In this document: one piece after another, positions 1 to 8,707 of the stretch | Layout: each line of letters begins with the position of its first letter | Position numbering within the stretch: position 1 is the first letter of the stretch | Origin: Jiella pelagia | GTDB lineage: Bacteria; Pseudomonadota; Alphaproteobacteria; Rhizobiales; Rhizobiaceae | DNA: 64,000 bases | Direction: 5' to 3' | Assembly (NCBI RefSeq): GCF_026898155.1 | Contig: NZ_CP114030.1 | Coordinates: 1 to 64,000, forward strand | Translations under genes and position numbers: made by a program | The notes under the pieces: generated by a model | Databases searched by the model: none | What the model saw: only the letters and a program-made list of their open reading frames with translations | What the model was told of the DNA's origin: nothing

Positions 1-841
1 CGGTATTGACGACTGGGCCATGAAGAAGCGTTTGCGTTACGGCACGATCATCGTCGATCTCGAGCGACATTGCCCGATCGACCTCCTACCAGATCGTACG
101 GCGGGAACGGTGACCGATTGGCTTCGCCAAAGGCCTGAGATCGAAATCGTCGCACGGGTCGCTCGACCGAATACCGTCGTGGGATCACGACGGGCGCTGC
201 GAACGCCGTCCAGGTCGCCGATCGTTGGCATCTTCTCTCCAACACGCGGCAAATGGTCGAGCGATGGACTGCAGGCGCTCATGCGCGGCTTCGGAGTTTG
301 CCGCCGCTCCAGAGCGTAGAGACGTCAGGAAAGGGCCGCACCAAGGCGTTTCCCCGCACGCGGTCGGACGCCACGAGCGCCGCCGATAGCCGAGGACGGC
401 GCATGGCCCAGTATGAAGACATCCGCCGCCGCTATCTCGCGGGCGAGACGCTGATGGCGATGACCCGTTCGACCGGCCTGGCTCGAGCAACCGTGCGCAA
501 GTTTGCTCATGCCGAAAGCTTTCCCGAACGCTCGGCTCGAGCGCCGCGGAGGAGCATCATCGACCCTTATCTGCCGATGCTCGAAGCGCGATTGGCAGAG
601 GGCTGCGAGAACGGTCTTCGGCTTTGGCGTGAAGCCCGGGATCAGGGCTTTCCTGGAACGCCCAAGCAAATTCGGCGGTGGCTTCAGGATCGACGGACCG
701 GCCTCTCGAAGTTCACCACGCATCGTAACGGCGATCATGCTCGACCGCAGCAAGCCCCGCAACCACCGTCCCTGCCTTCCTCAGCAACTCGCGTGGATGA
801 TCGTCAAGGCGCCCGAGACGAGATCGGTCGATGTGACCTGA
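1..841 (+). pseudogene. ISL3-family transposase, N-terminal/middle part, decayed and interrupted
   Basis: The translation over this stretch, read through at least two frame changes, follows the middle of ISL3-family transposases: a beta-strand/D segment (GTIIVDLERH), the VADRWHLLSN block and a helix-turn-helix-like segment near 420-530. It resembles the intact ISL3 transposase at 10898-12457 in layout (for example DLQRRQIVKLLPDRE there against DLERHCPIDLLPDR here). The gene begins outside the window. One frame change lies near 160, where one base appears lost; another lies near 730. Coding stops at the left end of an IS630 copy at 842 and resumes after 3214, so the element was killed by later insertions. 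No function is expected. Confidence 0.75.
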
Positions 842-857
842 TACCAACGGGCATTCA

Positions 858-1412
858 TCAGAACCCGTGAGCCCAGTCACGCATGCCGATGGAGATGATT
901 TTCCACGGCTGGTCGACGAGCTTGTTCCAAGCTTGGCAGCAGTGGGCGAGGATGTCGTCGTAGTCGAAGAAGATGCGGTTCGACAGCCAGTTGTCGCGCA
1001 TGAACTGCCAGACGTTTTCCTGCGGGTTCAATTCGGGCGCCTTCGATGGCAGGAACATCAGGGTGATGTTGGCAGGCACCTCGAGCTTGGGCGTCGTGTG
1101 CCAGCCGGCCTGATCGAGGATGAGAACGGCGTGAGCGCCGGGGTCGATGGCGAGACTGATCTCCTTCAAATGCTGGTTCATTCCGCCGGTGTCGCAATAG
1201 GGCAGGACGAGACCGGCGCCCTTGCCCTTCTTCGGACAGATGGCGCCGAAGATGTAGGCCCATTGGGTGCGCAGGTCGCTGGGAGCCGAGGGGCGGGTTC
1301 CACGCTTGGCCCATCGTCGCGTGACCTTGTTCTTCTGGCCTATCCGGGCCTCGTCAGCCCACCAGAGTTCGATCTCGGTGCCTTCCGGGAGGCTCGTCTG
1401 GATGGCTGCCAA
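858..1412 (-). CDS. IS630 transposase, catalytic DDE frame
   Basis: The frame encodes the DDE catalytic domain of IS630 transposases: the first acidic block around WWADEARIG, the second around AVLILDQAGWH, and the third in PELNPQENVWQFMRDNW. The last is the D/E plus N-rich signature of the family. The nominal TTG start at 1412 has no clear ribosome binding site. The frame is open upstream as far as the A6 run, so production as a fusion with the upstream frame by -1 frameshifting is more likely than independent initiation. All three acidic motifs are present, so the element could still be active. Confidence 0.85.
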   Translation of the reverse strand: MAAIQTSLPEGTEIELWWADEARIGQKNKVTRRWAKRGTRPSAPSDLRTQWAYIFGAICPKKGKGAGLVLPYCDTGGMNQHLKEISLAIDPGAHAVLILDQAGWHTTPKLEVPANITLMFLPSKAPELNPQENVWQFMRDNWLSNRIFFDYDDILAHCCQAWNKLVDQPWKIISIGMRDWAHGF

Positions 1413-1918
1413 CTCGCTCGGGAAGCTTTTTTAAAATCCTCCACCTCGACCTCGTTCTGGGCATGGTGGCGCGGGCGAGCCGAGAGTTTGGCAAAGCCCA
1501 GCGCCTTGAGTTCGCGCCCGACCGTCGTCTCGTCGATCTCGATGCGGAATTCCTCGAATATCCAGCGCACCAGATCCTTGCGTCGCCACCTGACGACGCC
1601 GTGGATCGCCGGGATCGGTCCCCGTTCGACCACGTCTACCAGCGCCTGACGCTGCTCCTCGTTCAGCTTCGGCCGATTGCCCGGCGCCTTGCCGTTGATC
1701 AGTCCATCCAGACCGCGGGCATTGAACCGCATCACCCAGTCGCGGATGATCTGCAAGGTGACGCCGCCGATCCGTGCCGCATCGCTGCGCGAGCCGCCGT
1801 CGTAGATCTCGGCCAGTGCCAAAAGGCGCCGGGCCTGGGCGGCGTCCTTCGTCCTCTTTGCCGCTCTTCTCAGCAAAGGCCCATCGAAATCTGGCCGAAG
1901 CGGGATCGGTATCGCCAT
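1340..1918 (-). CDS. IS630 transposase, upstream frame (HTH domain)
   Basis: This 192-residue frame holds the DNA-binding half of an IS630 transposase: helix-turn-helix segments (residues about 35-75, with IGGVTLQIIRDWVMRFNARG), then the linker that leads into the catalytic domain (FEEFRIEIDETTVGRELKALG). It starts with ATG just inside the right terminal repeat. The catalytic half lies in the -1 frame (858-1412) and is reached at an A6 run at 1427-1432, so the full protein probably needs a -1 slip. The last residues of this frame, after the A6 run, are probably not family sequence. Confidence 0.85.
   Translation of the reverse strand: MAIPIPLRPDFDGPLLRRAAKRTKDAAQARRLLALAEIYDGGSRSDAARIGGVTLQIIRDWVMRFNARGLDGLINGKAPGNRPKLNEEQRQALVDVVERGPIPAIHGVVRWRRKDLVRWIFEEFRIEIDETTVGRELKALGFAKLSARPRHHAQNEVEVEDFKKASRASWQPSRRASRKAPRSNSGGLTRPG
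1427..1432 (-). other. A6 slippage run joining the two IS630 frames
   Basis: On the minus strand the zero frame reads GAT TTT AAA AAA GCT. A slip of one base backwards on the six adenines joins the two transposase frames without meeting the TAA that lies just before the run in the -1 frame. Ribosomal -1 slippage or polymerase slippage on A-runs is known for IS630 members. Which of the two acts here cannot be told from sequence. Confidence 0.55.
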
Positions 1919-2058
1919 GGCAAACCTCCGTTTGCCATCAATGATTCAGACTTTCCTAGCGTTGGGAATCCCCAGAGAGTCAGCCTCCACGCACGTTGGT
2001 ATGAGACCCTGAACTTCCTCCAAATTTGGGTAGAGTCCGTCGATCACGGAGACGGACG

Positions 2059-2325
2059 ATGCGACCATCACGGTTCACAGAGGAACAGATCATTGGAATG
2101 CTGAAGGAGCAGGAGGCCGGCGCGAAGACGGCGGATGTCTGCCGCAAGCACGGCATCTCGTCGGCGACCTTCTACAAGTTCAAGGCGAAGTTCGGCGGCA
2201 TGGAGGTGTCGGACGCCCGCCGCCTGAAGGCGCTTGAGGACGAGAATGCCCGGCTGAAGAAGCTCCTTGCCGAGCAGATGCTCGACAACGCGATCCTGAA
2301 GGATGTCGCCGCAAAAAAATGGTGA
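2059..2325 (+). CDS. IS3-family OrfA (HTH protein)
   Basis: An 88-residue HTH_Tnp_1 protein: RFTEEQIIGMLKEQEAG at the N terminus, then the KHGISSATFYKFKAKFGGM recognition helix, then a leucine-zipper-like helix (LKALEDENARLKKLLAEQ) and the typical terminal DVAAKKW. ATG 2059 was preferred over the upstream in-frame start because family members begin at this methionine. The stop overlaps the expected orfB start (ATG at 2319) at an A7 run (2313-2319), the usual -1 frameshift arrangement of IS3 elements. Confidence 0.85.
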   Translation: MRPSRFTEEQIIGMLKEQEAGAKTADVCRKHGISSATFYKFKAKFGGMEVSDARRLKALEDENARLKKLLAEQMLDNAILKDVAAKKW

Positions 2326-3160
2326 CGCCCGACGCGAAGCGGAAGGCTGTGGTTCATGCCTGCGAGGTGCATGGGGTGTGAGCCAGCGTCGGGCGTGCCA
2401 AGCTCTGAGGATCGACCGTTCGACGGTGCGCTACACCAGCATCCGTCCGGACGATGAACCGTTGCGCGAGGCGATGAAGACCGTGGCGGCGGAGCGTCGG
2501 CGGTTCGGCTATCGCAGGATCCACGTCATGCTGCATCGTCAGGGCCTCGTGATGAACCAGAAGAAGCTGCGGCGCCTCTACCGCGAGGAGAAGCTGCAGG
2601 TGCGCCGCCGTGGCGGCCGCAAGCGCGCGCTGGGCACGCGAAGGCCCATGCTCGTTCCCGATCGCGCCAACGCCCGCTGGAGCCTGGACTTTGTCTCCGA
2701 CGCCTTCACCGACGGCCGTCGCTTCCGGGTGCTGGCCGTGGTCGACGATTATACGCGGGAATGCCTGGCGCTGATCGCCGACACCTCGCTGTCGGGACTG
2801 CGTGTCGTGCGCGAGTTGAACGCCATCATCTGCTGGCGTGGGCAGCCCGCTACGATCGTCTCCGACAATGGCACTGAACTGACCTCGATGGCGGTCCTGC
2901 GATGGTGCCAACAGACCGGCGTCGAATGGCATTACATCGCGCCGGGAAAGCCCATGCAGAACGCCTTCGTGGAGAGCTTCAACGGGCGCTTCAGGGACGA
3001 GTGCCTCAACGACACGCTGTTCTCGACACTGTCCGAGGCCCGCAGCGCCATCACCTCATGGAAGGAAGATTACAACCACCACAGACCACACTCGGCCCTC
3101 GGCAACGTGCCGCCGGCCGAGTTCGCAATGAAATCCACGCTGGAAAAACAGGCCGCATGA
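2319..3160 (+). pseudogene. IS3-family OrfB integrase, 2-nt insertion near its start
   Basis: The DDE integrase follows the family closely: HTH_21 segment (GYRRIHVMLHRQGL), then rve core with the first D in WSLDFVSD, the second in IVSDNGTEL and the E in NAFVESFNGRFRDECL. Reading from the natural ATG at 2319, the frame stops at a TGA at 2379 after about 20 codons. Removing two bases of the GTGTG at 2376-2380 restores the family sequence through VHGVSQRRACQ. A dinucleotide duplication has therefore probably inactivated this copy, unless the downstream frame is reached by re-initiation. All three catalytic residues are intact. Confidence 0.75.
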
Positions 3161-3214
3161 GGCCAAGAACGAAACCCAGGACTCTCGCTCAAACCGGAGG
3201 AGATTGGGGTCTCA

Positions 3215-3570
3215 GGTCAGATGAAGTCGACGTGATCCGGCGGATCGGCCAGGACCGTGACGCCATCGTCCTGATTCATCTTGTCCGTCGATTTGTTGAC
3301 CTCGTCCGCCGTGTCGGCACGAAAGCTCGCGATGCCGGCCCGGTCTTCGACACATGGCTTCTTGAAGCAAAAACGTGCGGCGTGCGTGCGATGGAAACCT
3401 TCGCCGCAGGGCTCGAACAGGACCGCAGCGCAGTCAACGCCGCTTTGCAAACCGGCTGGAGCAACGCGCAAACGGAAGGGCAGGTCAACAAGCTCAAACT
3501 GTTCAAGCGTTCAATGTACGGACGCGGAAACCTCGATCTCCTTCGCCGACGGTTCCTCATGGCATCATGA
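3215..3570 (+). pseudogene. ISL3-family transposase, C-terminal remnant
   Basis: This is the C-terminal part of the ISL3 transposase whose front half lies at 1-841. It carries the family's terminal signature, seen as WSNAQTEGQVNKLKLFKRS and MYGRGNLDLLRRRFL, nearly the same as in the intact copy ending at 10898. Between the two halves sit the IS630 and IS3 insertions. Confidence 0.8.
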
Positions 3571-3609
3571 ACCACACAATCTGCGGAAGAGCCAGGAAAC
3601 CGGGACCAC

Positions 3610-3774
3610 CTCAATCATCTGGCCCACCGCATCGGCGACGCCGCCAACGCCGTCCTCGCCGCCGTCGGCTACAACTTCCGCCGCATCCTCGCTTGGCTGA
3701 AGCTTTTTGTCGCCTTCATCCAGATCGCGATCATCAGCCTATTCGGAACCCGCCAAACCGCCGCCGCCGCTTAG
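3610..3774 (+). pseudogene. IS5/IS1182-like transposase, C-terminal fragment
   Basis: Fifty-four codons ending in TAG read HRIGDAANAVLAAVGYNFRR followed by ILAWLKLFVAFIQIAI, the conserved C-terminal tail of IS5-type transposases (GD..NA.L...GYN.R..L.WL). The rest of the gene is missing. The GC-rich sequence just after the stop (about 3776-3797) could be the old right end. Assignment to the exact IS subgroup is uncertain. Confidence 0.6.
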
Positions 3775-3849
3775 GGAGCCTTCTTCACGGGGGACTAAAT
3801 TCCCCCCTCGTTGTTCGCTTGGCTTCTGCCTTTCTTGGCCTGACGACGA

Positions 3850-4026
3850 TCAGCTGATCAGCGCACTGCGAATGATGAAGGCGATAACGCCAACGACGCC
3901 GACGCCGGCGAGCCAGAGAAGAACGAACCAGCCGATCCGCTTGACCCAGCCTGGCGGCGCGTCTCCATCCGTCGTCGATGGGCGGGAAGGGCGATTGCAT
4001 TCTCGTTTTCGCCCAGACGAAATCAA
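3850..4026 (-). CDS. Small membrane protein of the DUF2474 / CydX-like type
   Basis: A 58-codon frame starts with TTG inside the cioB stop (TTGA overlap) and ends at 3850. Its C-terminal half reads GWVKRIGWFVLLWLAGVGVV and continues as one transmembrane helix ending RSALIS. A short W/R-rich N-side followed by a single helix is the pattern of DUF2474 proteins encoded directly after cyd/cio operons, which are thought to stabilise the bd-type oxidase like CydX. The first about 22 residues look non-conserved, so the true start may be internal. Translational coupling to cioB is likely from the overlap. Function is inferred from position and shape only. Confidence 0.6.
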   Translation of the reverse strand: MISSGRKRECNRPSRPSTTDGDAPPGWVKRIGWFVLLWLAGVGVVGVIAFIIRSALIS

Positions 4027-5024
4027 TGGTGATACCCCTCGTCGCGGCCGATCTTGCCCCGGAAGATCCAGTAGGCAAAGGTCGTATAGGCGAGAATCGT
4101 CGGAATCAGGATGGACGCGCCGACCAGCAGGAACTTCATCGAGGCATCAGGCGCGGCAGCCTGCCAGATGGTGACGTCCGGCGGGATGATGTGCGGATAG
4201 AAGTTGATGCCGAGCCCGGTATAGGAGAGCAGGAACAGTGTCAGCGCCGACAGGAACGGCTGGACATGTTTTCCCGTTCCCAACGACTGGAAAAGGCTGA
4301 AGGCCGCGAAGGCGACGAAGATCGGCACCGGCGCGGCGTAGAAGAACTGCGGAAAGGTGAACCACCGGAAGTAGAATTCGACGTCGAGAAACGGCATCCA
4401 CAGACTGACGCCGCCGATCAGAGTGAGAATGCCGATGCCGGTGATGAAGGCGTAGCGCCGTGCGATGTCGTGGAGTTCCCCTTCGGTCTTCATCACGAGC
4501 CAGGTGGCGCCGAGCAGCGCATAGCCCACGACGACCGCGACGCCGGTCAGGAGCGAGAACGGCGTGAACCAGTCGAACCAGCCGCCGGCATAGGCCCGAC
4601 CCTCGACGTCGATGCCCTGGACGAGGGCACCGAGTGCGATCCCTTGCGTGAGGGCTGCGACCAACGAGCCGATGAAGAACGACACGTCCCATAGCCAGCG
4701 GCCGCGCACCGTCTTGAAGCGGTATTCGAAGGCAACGCCGCGGAAGACTAGCGCGAGTAGCATGGCGATGATCGGTGCGTAGAGCGCCGGCATGATGATG
4801 GCGTAGGCGAGCGGGAACACGGCGAAGAGGCCGCCACCGCCGAGGATCAGCCAGGTCTCGTTGCCGTCCCAGATCGGCGCGAGAGTGTTCATGGCCGTGT
4901 CGCGGTTTTCGTGCCGCGCGAGGAACGGAAACAGGATTCCGGTGCCGAGATCGAAGCCGTCGAGAATGACGTAGGCGATGACGGCGAAGGCGATGATGAA
5001 GGCCCAGACGACGGCGAGATCCAT
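4023..5024 (-). CDS. cioB: Cyanide-insensitive bd-type quinol oxidase subunit II
   Basis: A 333-residue CydB/CioB protein with multiple predicted membrane helices. Family hallmarks are visible: YVILDGFDLGTGILFPF near residues 18-34, WDGNETWLILGGGGLFAVFP near 52-71, and FRGVAFEYRFK near 94. It partners CioA in the cytoplasmic-membrane oxidase that reduces oxygen to water with quinol and does not pump protons. The ATG at 5024 lies 14 bases after the cioA stop, so the two are one operon, followed by the overlapping small DUF2474 frame. The CIO subtype is assigned from the short Q-loop of the neighbouring subunit I. Confidence 0.93.
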   Translation of the reverse strand: MDLAVVWAFIIAFAVIAYVILDGFDLGTGILFPFLARHENRDTAMNTLAPIWDGNETWLILGGGGLFAVFPLAYAIIMPALYAPIIAMLLALVFRGVAFEYRFKTVRGRWLWDVSFFIGSLVAALTQGIALGALVQGIDVEGRAYAGGWFDWFTPFSLLTGVAVVVGYALLGATWLVMKTEGELHDIARRYAFITGIGILTLIGGVSLWMPFLDVEFYFRWFTFPQFFYAAPVPIFVAFAAFSLFQSLGTGKHVQPFLSALTLFLLSYTGLGINFYPHIIPPDVTIWQAAAPDASMKFLLVGASILIPTILAYTTFAYWIFRGKIGRDEGYHH

Positions 5025-5038
5025 GATGTCGTCCTTTT

Positions 5039-6457
5039 CTATTCGGCCGGATCGGCGATAGTGCGGTCTTCGAAGGCCGGCGCCGGGGTCAGGCCCGCCG
5101 TGCGGATCGGATGGTGGGGAGTGTCGGCCTCGAAAGGCGTCGGCTCGTGGCTCATCAGGCGAAGGATATAGAAGGTGCCGGCGCCAAAGAGCAGGAAGTA
5201 GACGACGATGAAGGCGATGAGGGATGTGCCGACCGCTTCCGCCGCGATGGGCGAATGGCTTTCGGCGGTACGTAAAAGGCCGTAGACCGTGAACGGCTGA
5301 CGCCCGACCTCAGTGGTTATCCAGCCGCAGATGACGGCGACGAAGCCAGCAGGTCCCATCGCGATCATCGCCCGATTCAGCCACGGACTCTCATAGAGAG
5401 CCTCCTTGAATCGGGTGTAAAGCGACCACAGCCCGACGCCGAGCATGGCAAAGCCGATGCCGACCATGATGCGGAAGGTCCAGAAGATCAGCGCCGCGTT
5501 CGGCCAGTCTTCGCGCGGGAACGCCTTGAGGCCCTTGATCTGGCCGTCGAGCGAATGCGTCAGGATGAGGGAGCCGAGATAGGGAACGTCGAGCGCGTAG
5601 CGGGTGACCGCCGCCTGCATGTCGGGAATGCCGAACAGCGTCAGCGGCAAGGGCCCTTGCGCGTCGGCTTCGAAATGACCCTCCATCGCGGCGATCTTGG
5701 CCGGCTCGTATTCGAGCGTGTTGAGCCCATGAGCATCGCCGGCCAGGATCTGCAGCGGCGCGACGATCACCGCCATCCACAGCGCCATCGAGAACATTTT
5801 TCGGGCGCTGGCATTGTACCGGTTGTGCAGGAGGTGAAACGCGCCGACCGCGCCGACGACGAAGGCCGTCGTCAGATACGCGGCGAGGACCATGTGGACG
5901 AGGCGGTACGGGAAGGAGGGGTTGAAGACAATCGCCCACCAGTCTTCCGGCACGAACTGCCCGACCTCGTTCATCGAGAAGCCCGCCGGCGTGTGCATCC
6001 AGGAATTGACCGACAGGATCCAGAACGCCGAAAACAACGTGCCGATGGCGACGACAAGGGTCGCCGCAAAATGCAACGCCTTGCCGACACGCTTCTGCCC
6101 GAACAGCATGATGCCGAGAAATCCGGCTTCCAGGAAGAAAGCGGAAAGTACCTCATAGGCCATCATCGGGCCCAGCACGGGGCCAGTCTTGTCGGAGAAG
6201 ACCGACCAGTTGGTGCCGAACTGGTAGCTCATGGTGATGCCGGAAACGACGCCCATGCCGAAGGACACGGCGAAGATCTTTATCCAGTATTTGAACGTGT
6301 CCATGTAGACGGCCTTGCCGGTCCACAGCCACAGGCCTTCGAGCACCGCGAGATATGAGGCGAGGCCGATCGAGAAGGCCGGGAAGATGATGTGGAAGGA
6401 GACCGTCAAGGCGAACTGGATGCGGGCGAGGAGGACGGGGTCGAAGCCTTCAAACAT
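5039..6457 (-). CDS. cioA: Cyanide-insensitive bd-type quinol oxidase subunit I
   Basis: A 472-residue CydA-family subunit. Visible functional elements: N-terminal haem ligand region (SFHIIFPAFSIG), the acidic pair on the proton/haem path (AYEVLSAFFLEAGFLG), the quinol-loop K..E motif (YEPAKIAAMEGHF), and the GRQPFTVYGLLRT signature. It is clearly shorter than E. coli CydA (about 520 residues) because the quinol loop is short, which is the feature that separates CIO/CioA oxidases from the long-Q-loop type. It is first in the operon, with about 180 bases of non-coding DNA upstream before the SH3 gene. Confidence 0.93.
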   Translation of the reverse strand: MFEGFDPVLLARIQFALTVSFHIIFPAFSIGLASYLAVLEGLWLWTGKAVYMDTFKYWIKIFAVSFGMGVVSGITMSYQFGTNWSVFSDKTGPVLGPMMAYEVLSAFFLEAGFLGIMLFGQKRVGKALHFAATLVVAIGTLFSAFWILSVNSWMHTPAGFSMNEVGQFVPEDWWAIVFNPSFPYRLVHMVLAAYLTTAFVVGAVGAFHLLHNRYNASARKMFSMALWMAVIVAPLQILAGDAHGLNTLEYEPAKIAAMEGHFEADAQGPLPLTLFGIPDMQAAVTRYALDVPYLGSLILTHSLDGQIKGLKAFPREDWPNAALIFWTFRIMVGIGFAMLGVGLWSLYTRFKEALYESPWLNRAMIAMGPAGFVAVICGWITTEVGRQPFTVYGLLRTAESHSPIAAEAVGTSLIAFIVVYFLLFGAGTFYILRLMSHEPTPFEADTPHHPIRTAGLTPAPAFEDRTIADPAE

Positions 6458-6639
6458 CGGTTATCTCTTCCACTCTCTGGACTTGCCGCATCGCACCTAA
6501 GTCGCGATGCGCCGCGCTGAAACCATGTGCGACCATTGATCTTACGCGCCATCCGGCTGCTACGCCGACCTGTTGGCTCGACGATCGTTTCAGAGGAATC
6601 GAATTGTCGATGACGATCCGAGTGACGCTGCCTTTGGAA
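6458..6639 (-). promoter_or_regulatory. Upstream region of the cio operon
   Basis: No convincing gene here. A promoter for cioA should lie in this gap, but I could not pick a clear -35/-10 pair or a known regulator box. Confidence 0.3.
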
Positions 6640-7209
6640 TCAAAAAACGTTCCCAAATATTTCCATGACCTGCGACAGCCAGGATTGGGAAGCTTGGTTG
6701 ATCTTCTCGTTCGGGTAGACACCCCACAGAACTCGTTGCCGCAAATATCCGTTGATCTGCGCTTGGCGAACCGCGACGGCGCACCAGCGTCCATCACAAG
6801 ATAGATCGTTGAGTATTACGCCCTGTTCGAGCTTTGCATCGACGGCACTGCGCTTGTCGGGGGCGGCGTATAGCGGAACTGGTGTCTGCGCCCAGCTTGC
6901 GACCTGAGCCGTTCTGCGGCCAGACAAAAGCGCTCCGTTGATCCATCCACTTTTACCATCCATCCCACGAATTCGTCGCCAGTTTCCGAATTCCTGATAG
7001 ATTTCCAACGGAATGCCCGATCTGACGTAAACCCATGAGATTTGATAAGAGAGACTTGGGCCGCTTCGAACGTTGGCCTTGGAGGCCTTCAGGGAAACGA
7101 AGCGCGGAACGGGCAGGTCAACGCCTGCTGATCCCGGAGTGGCAATCGTTGCGAACACGGTCGCGACGCATATTATCCGCCAAGTGTGCCGTCGGGGATT
7201 AAAACGCAT
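6640..7209 (-). CDS. Secreted protein with two bacterial SH3 domains
   Basis: About 190 residues. A positively charged N terminus and hydrophobic stretch (IICVATVFATIATPGSAG) suggest a signal peptide. SH3b domain 1 covers roughly residues 40-100 (ANVRSGPSLSYQ, then GWINGALLSGRR) and domain 2 roughly 110-165 (VPLYAAPDKRSAV). Such proteins sit in the periplasm or on the cell wall and usually bind peptidoglycan; no enzyme domain is attached. Either ATG 7227 or ATG 7209 could be the start; I favour 7209, which gives a more usual signal peptide. It does not overlap the neighbouring respiratory genes. Confidence 0.7.
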   Translation of the reverse strand: MRFNPRRHTWRIICVATVFATIATPGSAGVDLPVPRFVSLKASKANVRSGPSLSYQISWVYVRSGIPLEIYQEFGNWRRIRGMDGKSGWINGALLSGRRTAQVASWAQTPVPLYAAPDKRSAVDAKLEQGVILNDLSCDGRWCAVAVRQAQINGYLRQRVLWGVYPNEKINQASQSWLSQVMEIFGNVF

Positions 7210-7450
7210 TGATCGCACGGCCCTCATGCCGGATGTAAATCACGCGGTTCGAGCCGAGAACTCCATGTATACAATGACAATTATCGAAACGAATGAAAAT
7301 AGAACAATAATCCGAACGTATTAGAACGAACGTAATGGCGAAAATAATTGTCTTTTTGATGATTTCGTTTTGTCATCGCCTTGATTTCCTTGCCTTGTTT
7401 CGACGAATAGGCTCACGAATGCGAGTAAACTCTTTGGAACGCTTTTTCCC

Positions 7451-8707
7451 TCATGCCAACACACCGATACCGATCGCGGCCAGGAACATCGATATGGAGA
7501 AGATCGAGAACCCAAGGGCCATCGCTTTGTTTTTCGGCCTTGCCTTCTCAATCAGAGCTGCTCCGGTGGTCGGATAGTCCATGGCCGCCGAATTCGATGG
7601 CGTCCATTTCAGGCGTGTTGCTTCGTGCCGGGTTTCGTTCAACCCCATCGCGTGAATGGTAAGCAAGAGGGCCAGGAGGCACATCATACTGCTGGGAATC
7701 CAGATGATGAGGCCACCGAACTGTTCATCGGCGATGCCGGAAAACCCGTACATACGACCATTCACATCGTAGGCTGGATAGAGCACCGCCGCCTTCAATA
7801 CGGTGTAGGAACCAAGGCCGATGTTGGAGAGGATCACGATAAGTAACGTCATCAGTCGCAGACCAAAGGGCCAGCCCTTTGGGTCGGGTCGTGGATCGAA
7901 TATCTTCCACCAGAACAGCAATCCGACTGCCAGCATCGAAACATGCATCAGATAATGCAGCGGCTCACTGGACAGAGCTGCATCGTGATAGCGCGGAACT
8001 TGCCAGAAATAGAGGACCCCGATGAAAAGGATGGTTGCGGCGGCGGGATGTCCGATCATTCCAAAACCCCGGCGCAATGGCGGGCTCGAGAGAATCGGAA
8101 CGAGGATCGTCTTGCGAATTGATCGGGGAAGTCCGGCAATCAGAAAGGCCGATGGCCACGACAACGCGATCAGCATCGGCCCCAACATCCGCAGAAGAAA
8201 ATGCTGAATCTGATGGACGAAAAAAAGTCGCTCGGCCAATGGGTCGATCGGTGACTGCAATGCGATGACGATGGAGGCGACGCCCCCGAGGAAAGCCAGA
8301 TGACGCCAGCGAGGCGTCGACAAGCCCACGTCGGAGCGCCGCCTGGCTCCCCAGACGTACACAAGGAGCAGAGCGATCGTCGGCAAGGCGATATCCAAGG
8401 AAATCGACCATGCCGACCAGACAGCGCCTTCCGTAAAATCAACACCGCCATGAGCTTGCGCTTGGGGTACGCTGATCAACAAGGTCCCGATGAAAGCGCC
8501 GCAAGCTGCAGTGGCAGCAATTATATCGCTGGATCGATCAGGCGTGCGCGATCGCTTGATAGCCGCTGACGTCCGTTCCGTTGCTGGGTCGACGAACAAG
8601 AGCATGTTGGCTCGCGACCTGACACCTGCGCCCGTGGAATTACGAATGGCCATGGGGTTCGAGACTGCAGCGGCACTGATTTTCGGTCTCATGCTGGAAT
8701 GTTGCAT
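7451..8707 (-). CDS. CtaG-family cytochrome c oxidase assembly protein (caa3_CtaG type)
   Basis: A polytopic membrane protein (seven or more hydrophobic helices) with the features of the caa3-type CtaG/DUF1404-like family: SPIDPLAERLFFVHQIQHFLL, GHPAAATILF, HYLMHVSMLAVGLLFWW, and a histidine-rich pattern in the helices. These proteins are implicated in copper delivery or assembly of haem-copper oxidases; none is encoded here, so the partner is elsewhere in the genome. The frame overlaps the upstream CDF gene by 68 bases. Internal ATGs at 8653 and 8605 are alternatives, and the first about 60 residues are poorly conserved in appearance. Confidence 0.75.
   Translation of the reverse strand: MQHSSMRPKISAAAVSNPMAIRNSTGAGVRSRANMLLFVDPATERTSAAIKRSRTPDRSSDIIAATAACGAFIGTLLISVPQAQAHGGVDFTEGAVWSAWSISLDIALPTIALLLVYVWGARRRSDVGLSTPRWRHLAFLGGVASIVIALQSPIDPLAERLFFVHQIQHFLLRMLGPMLIALSWPSAFLIAGLPRSIRKTILVPILSSPPLRRGFGMIGHPAAATILFIGVLYFWQVPRYHDAALSSEPLHYLMHVSMLAVGLLFWWKIFDPRPDPKGWPFGLRLMTLLIVILSNIGLGSYTVLKAAVLYPAYDVNGRMYGFSGIADEQFGGLIIWIPSSMMCLLALLLTIHAMGLNETRHEATRLKWTPSNSAAMDYPTTGAALIEKARPKNKAMALGFSIFSISMFLAAIGIGVLA

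Larger units (their letters stand above)
842..2001 (-). mobile_element. IS630-family insertion sequence
   Basis: Both ends carry the inverted repeat ATACCAACG-GC (left at 841-851, right inverted at about 1991-2001), and TA dinucleotides sit at 842-843 and 2000-2001, as expected for IS630/Tc1-type elements that duplicate TA on insertion. Inside are two overlapping minus-strand reading frames of a DDE transposase. It is inserted in a decayed ISL3 transposase gene, and an IS3 element begins immediately to its right. Ends were found by eye. Confidence 0.8.
2002..3214 (+). mobile_element. IS3-family insertion sequence
   Basis: The ends are imperfect inverted repeats. The left end begins TGAGACCC at 2002 and the right end, inverted, begins TGAGACCC at 3214; both continue to a shared GAGTCC block about 30 bases in. 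The interior has the usual orfA/orfB pair. It abuts the right end of the IS630 copy, so the order of insertion was ISL3, then IS630, then IS3. Confidence 0.8.

Noticed and set aside
1386..1392. Other GAGGCTC heptamers (about 1390, 10088, 37852)
   Set aside because: They are in frame as they stand (for example SLP in the IS630 transposase, MSLMPQ at a RIT recombinase start), so they do not reflect the insertion pattern. This shows GAGGCTC also occurs naturally.
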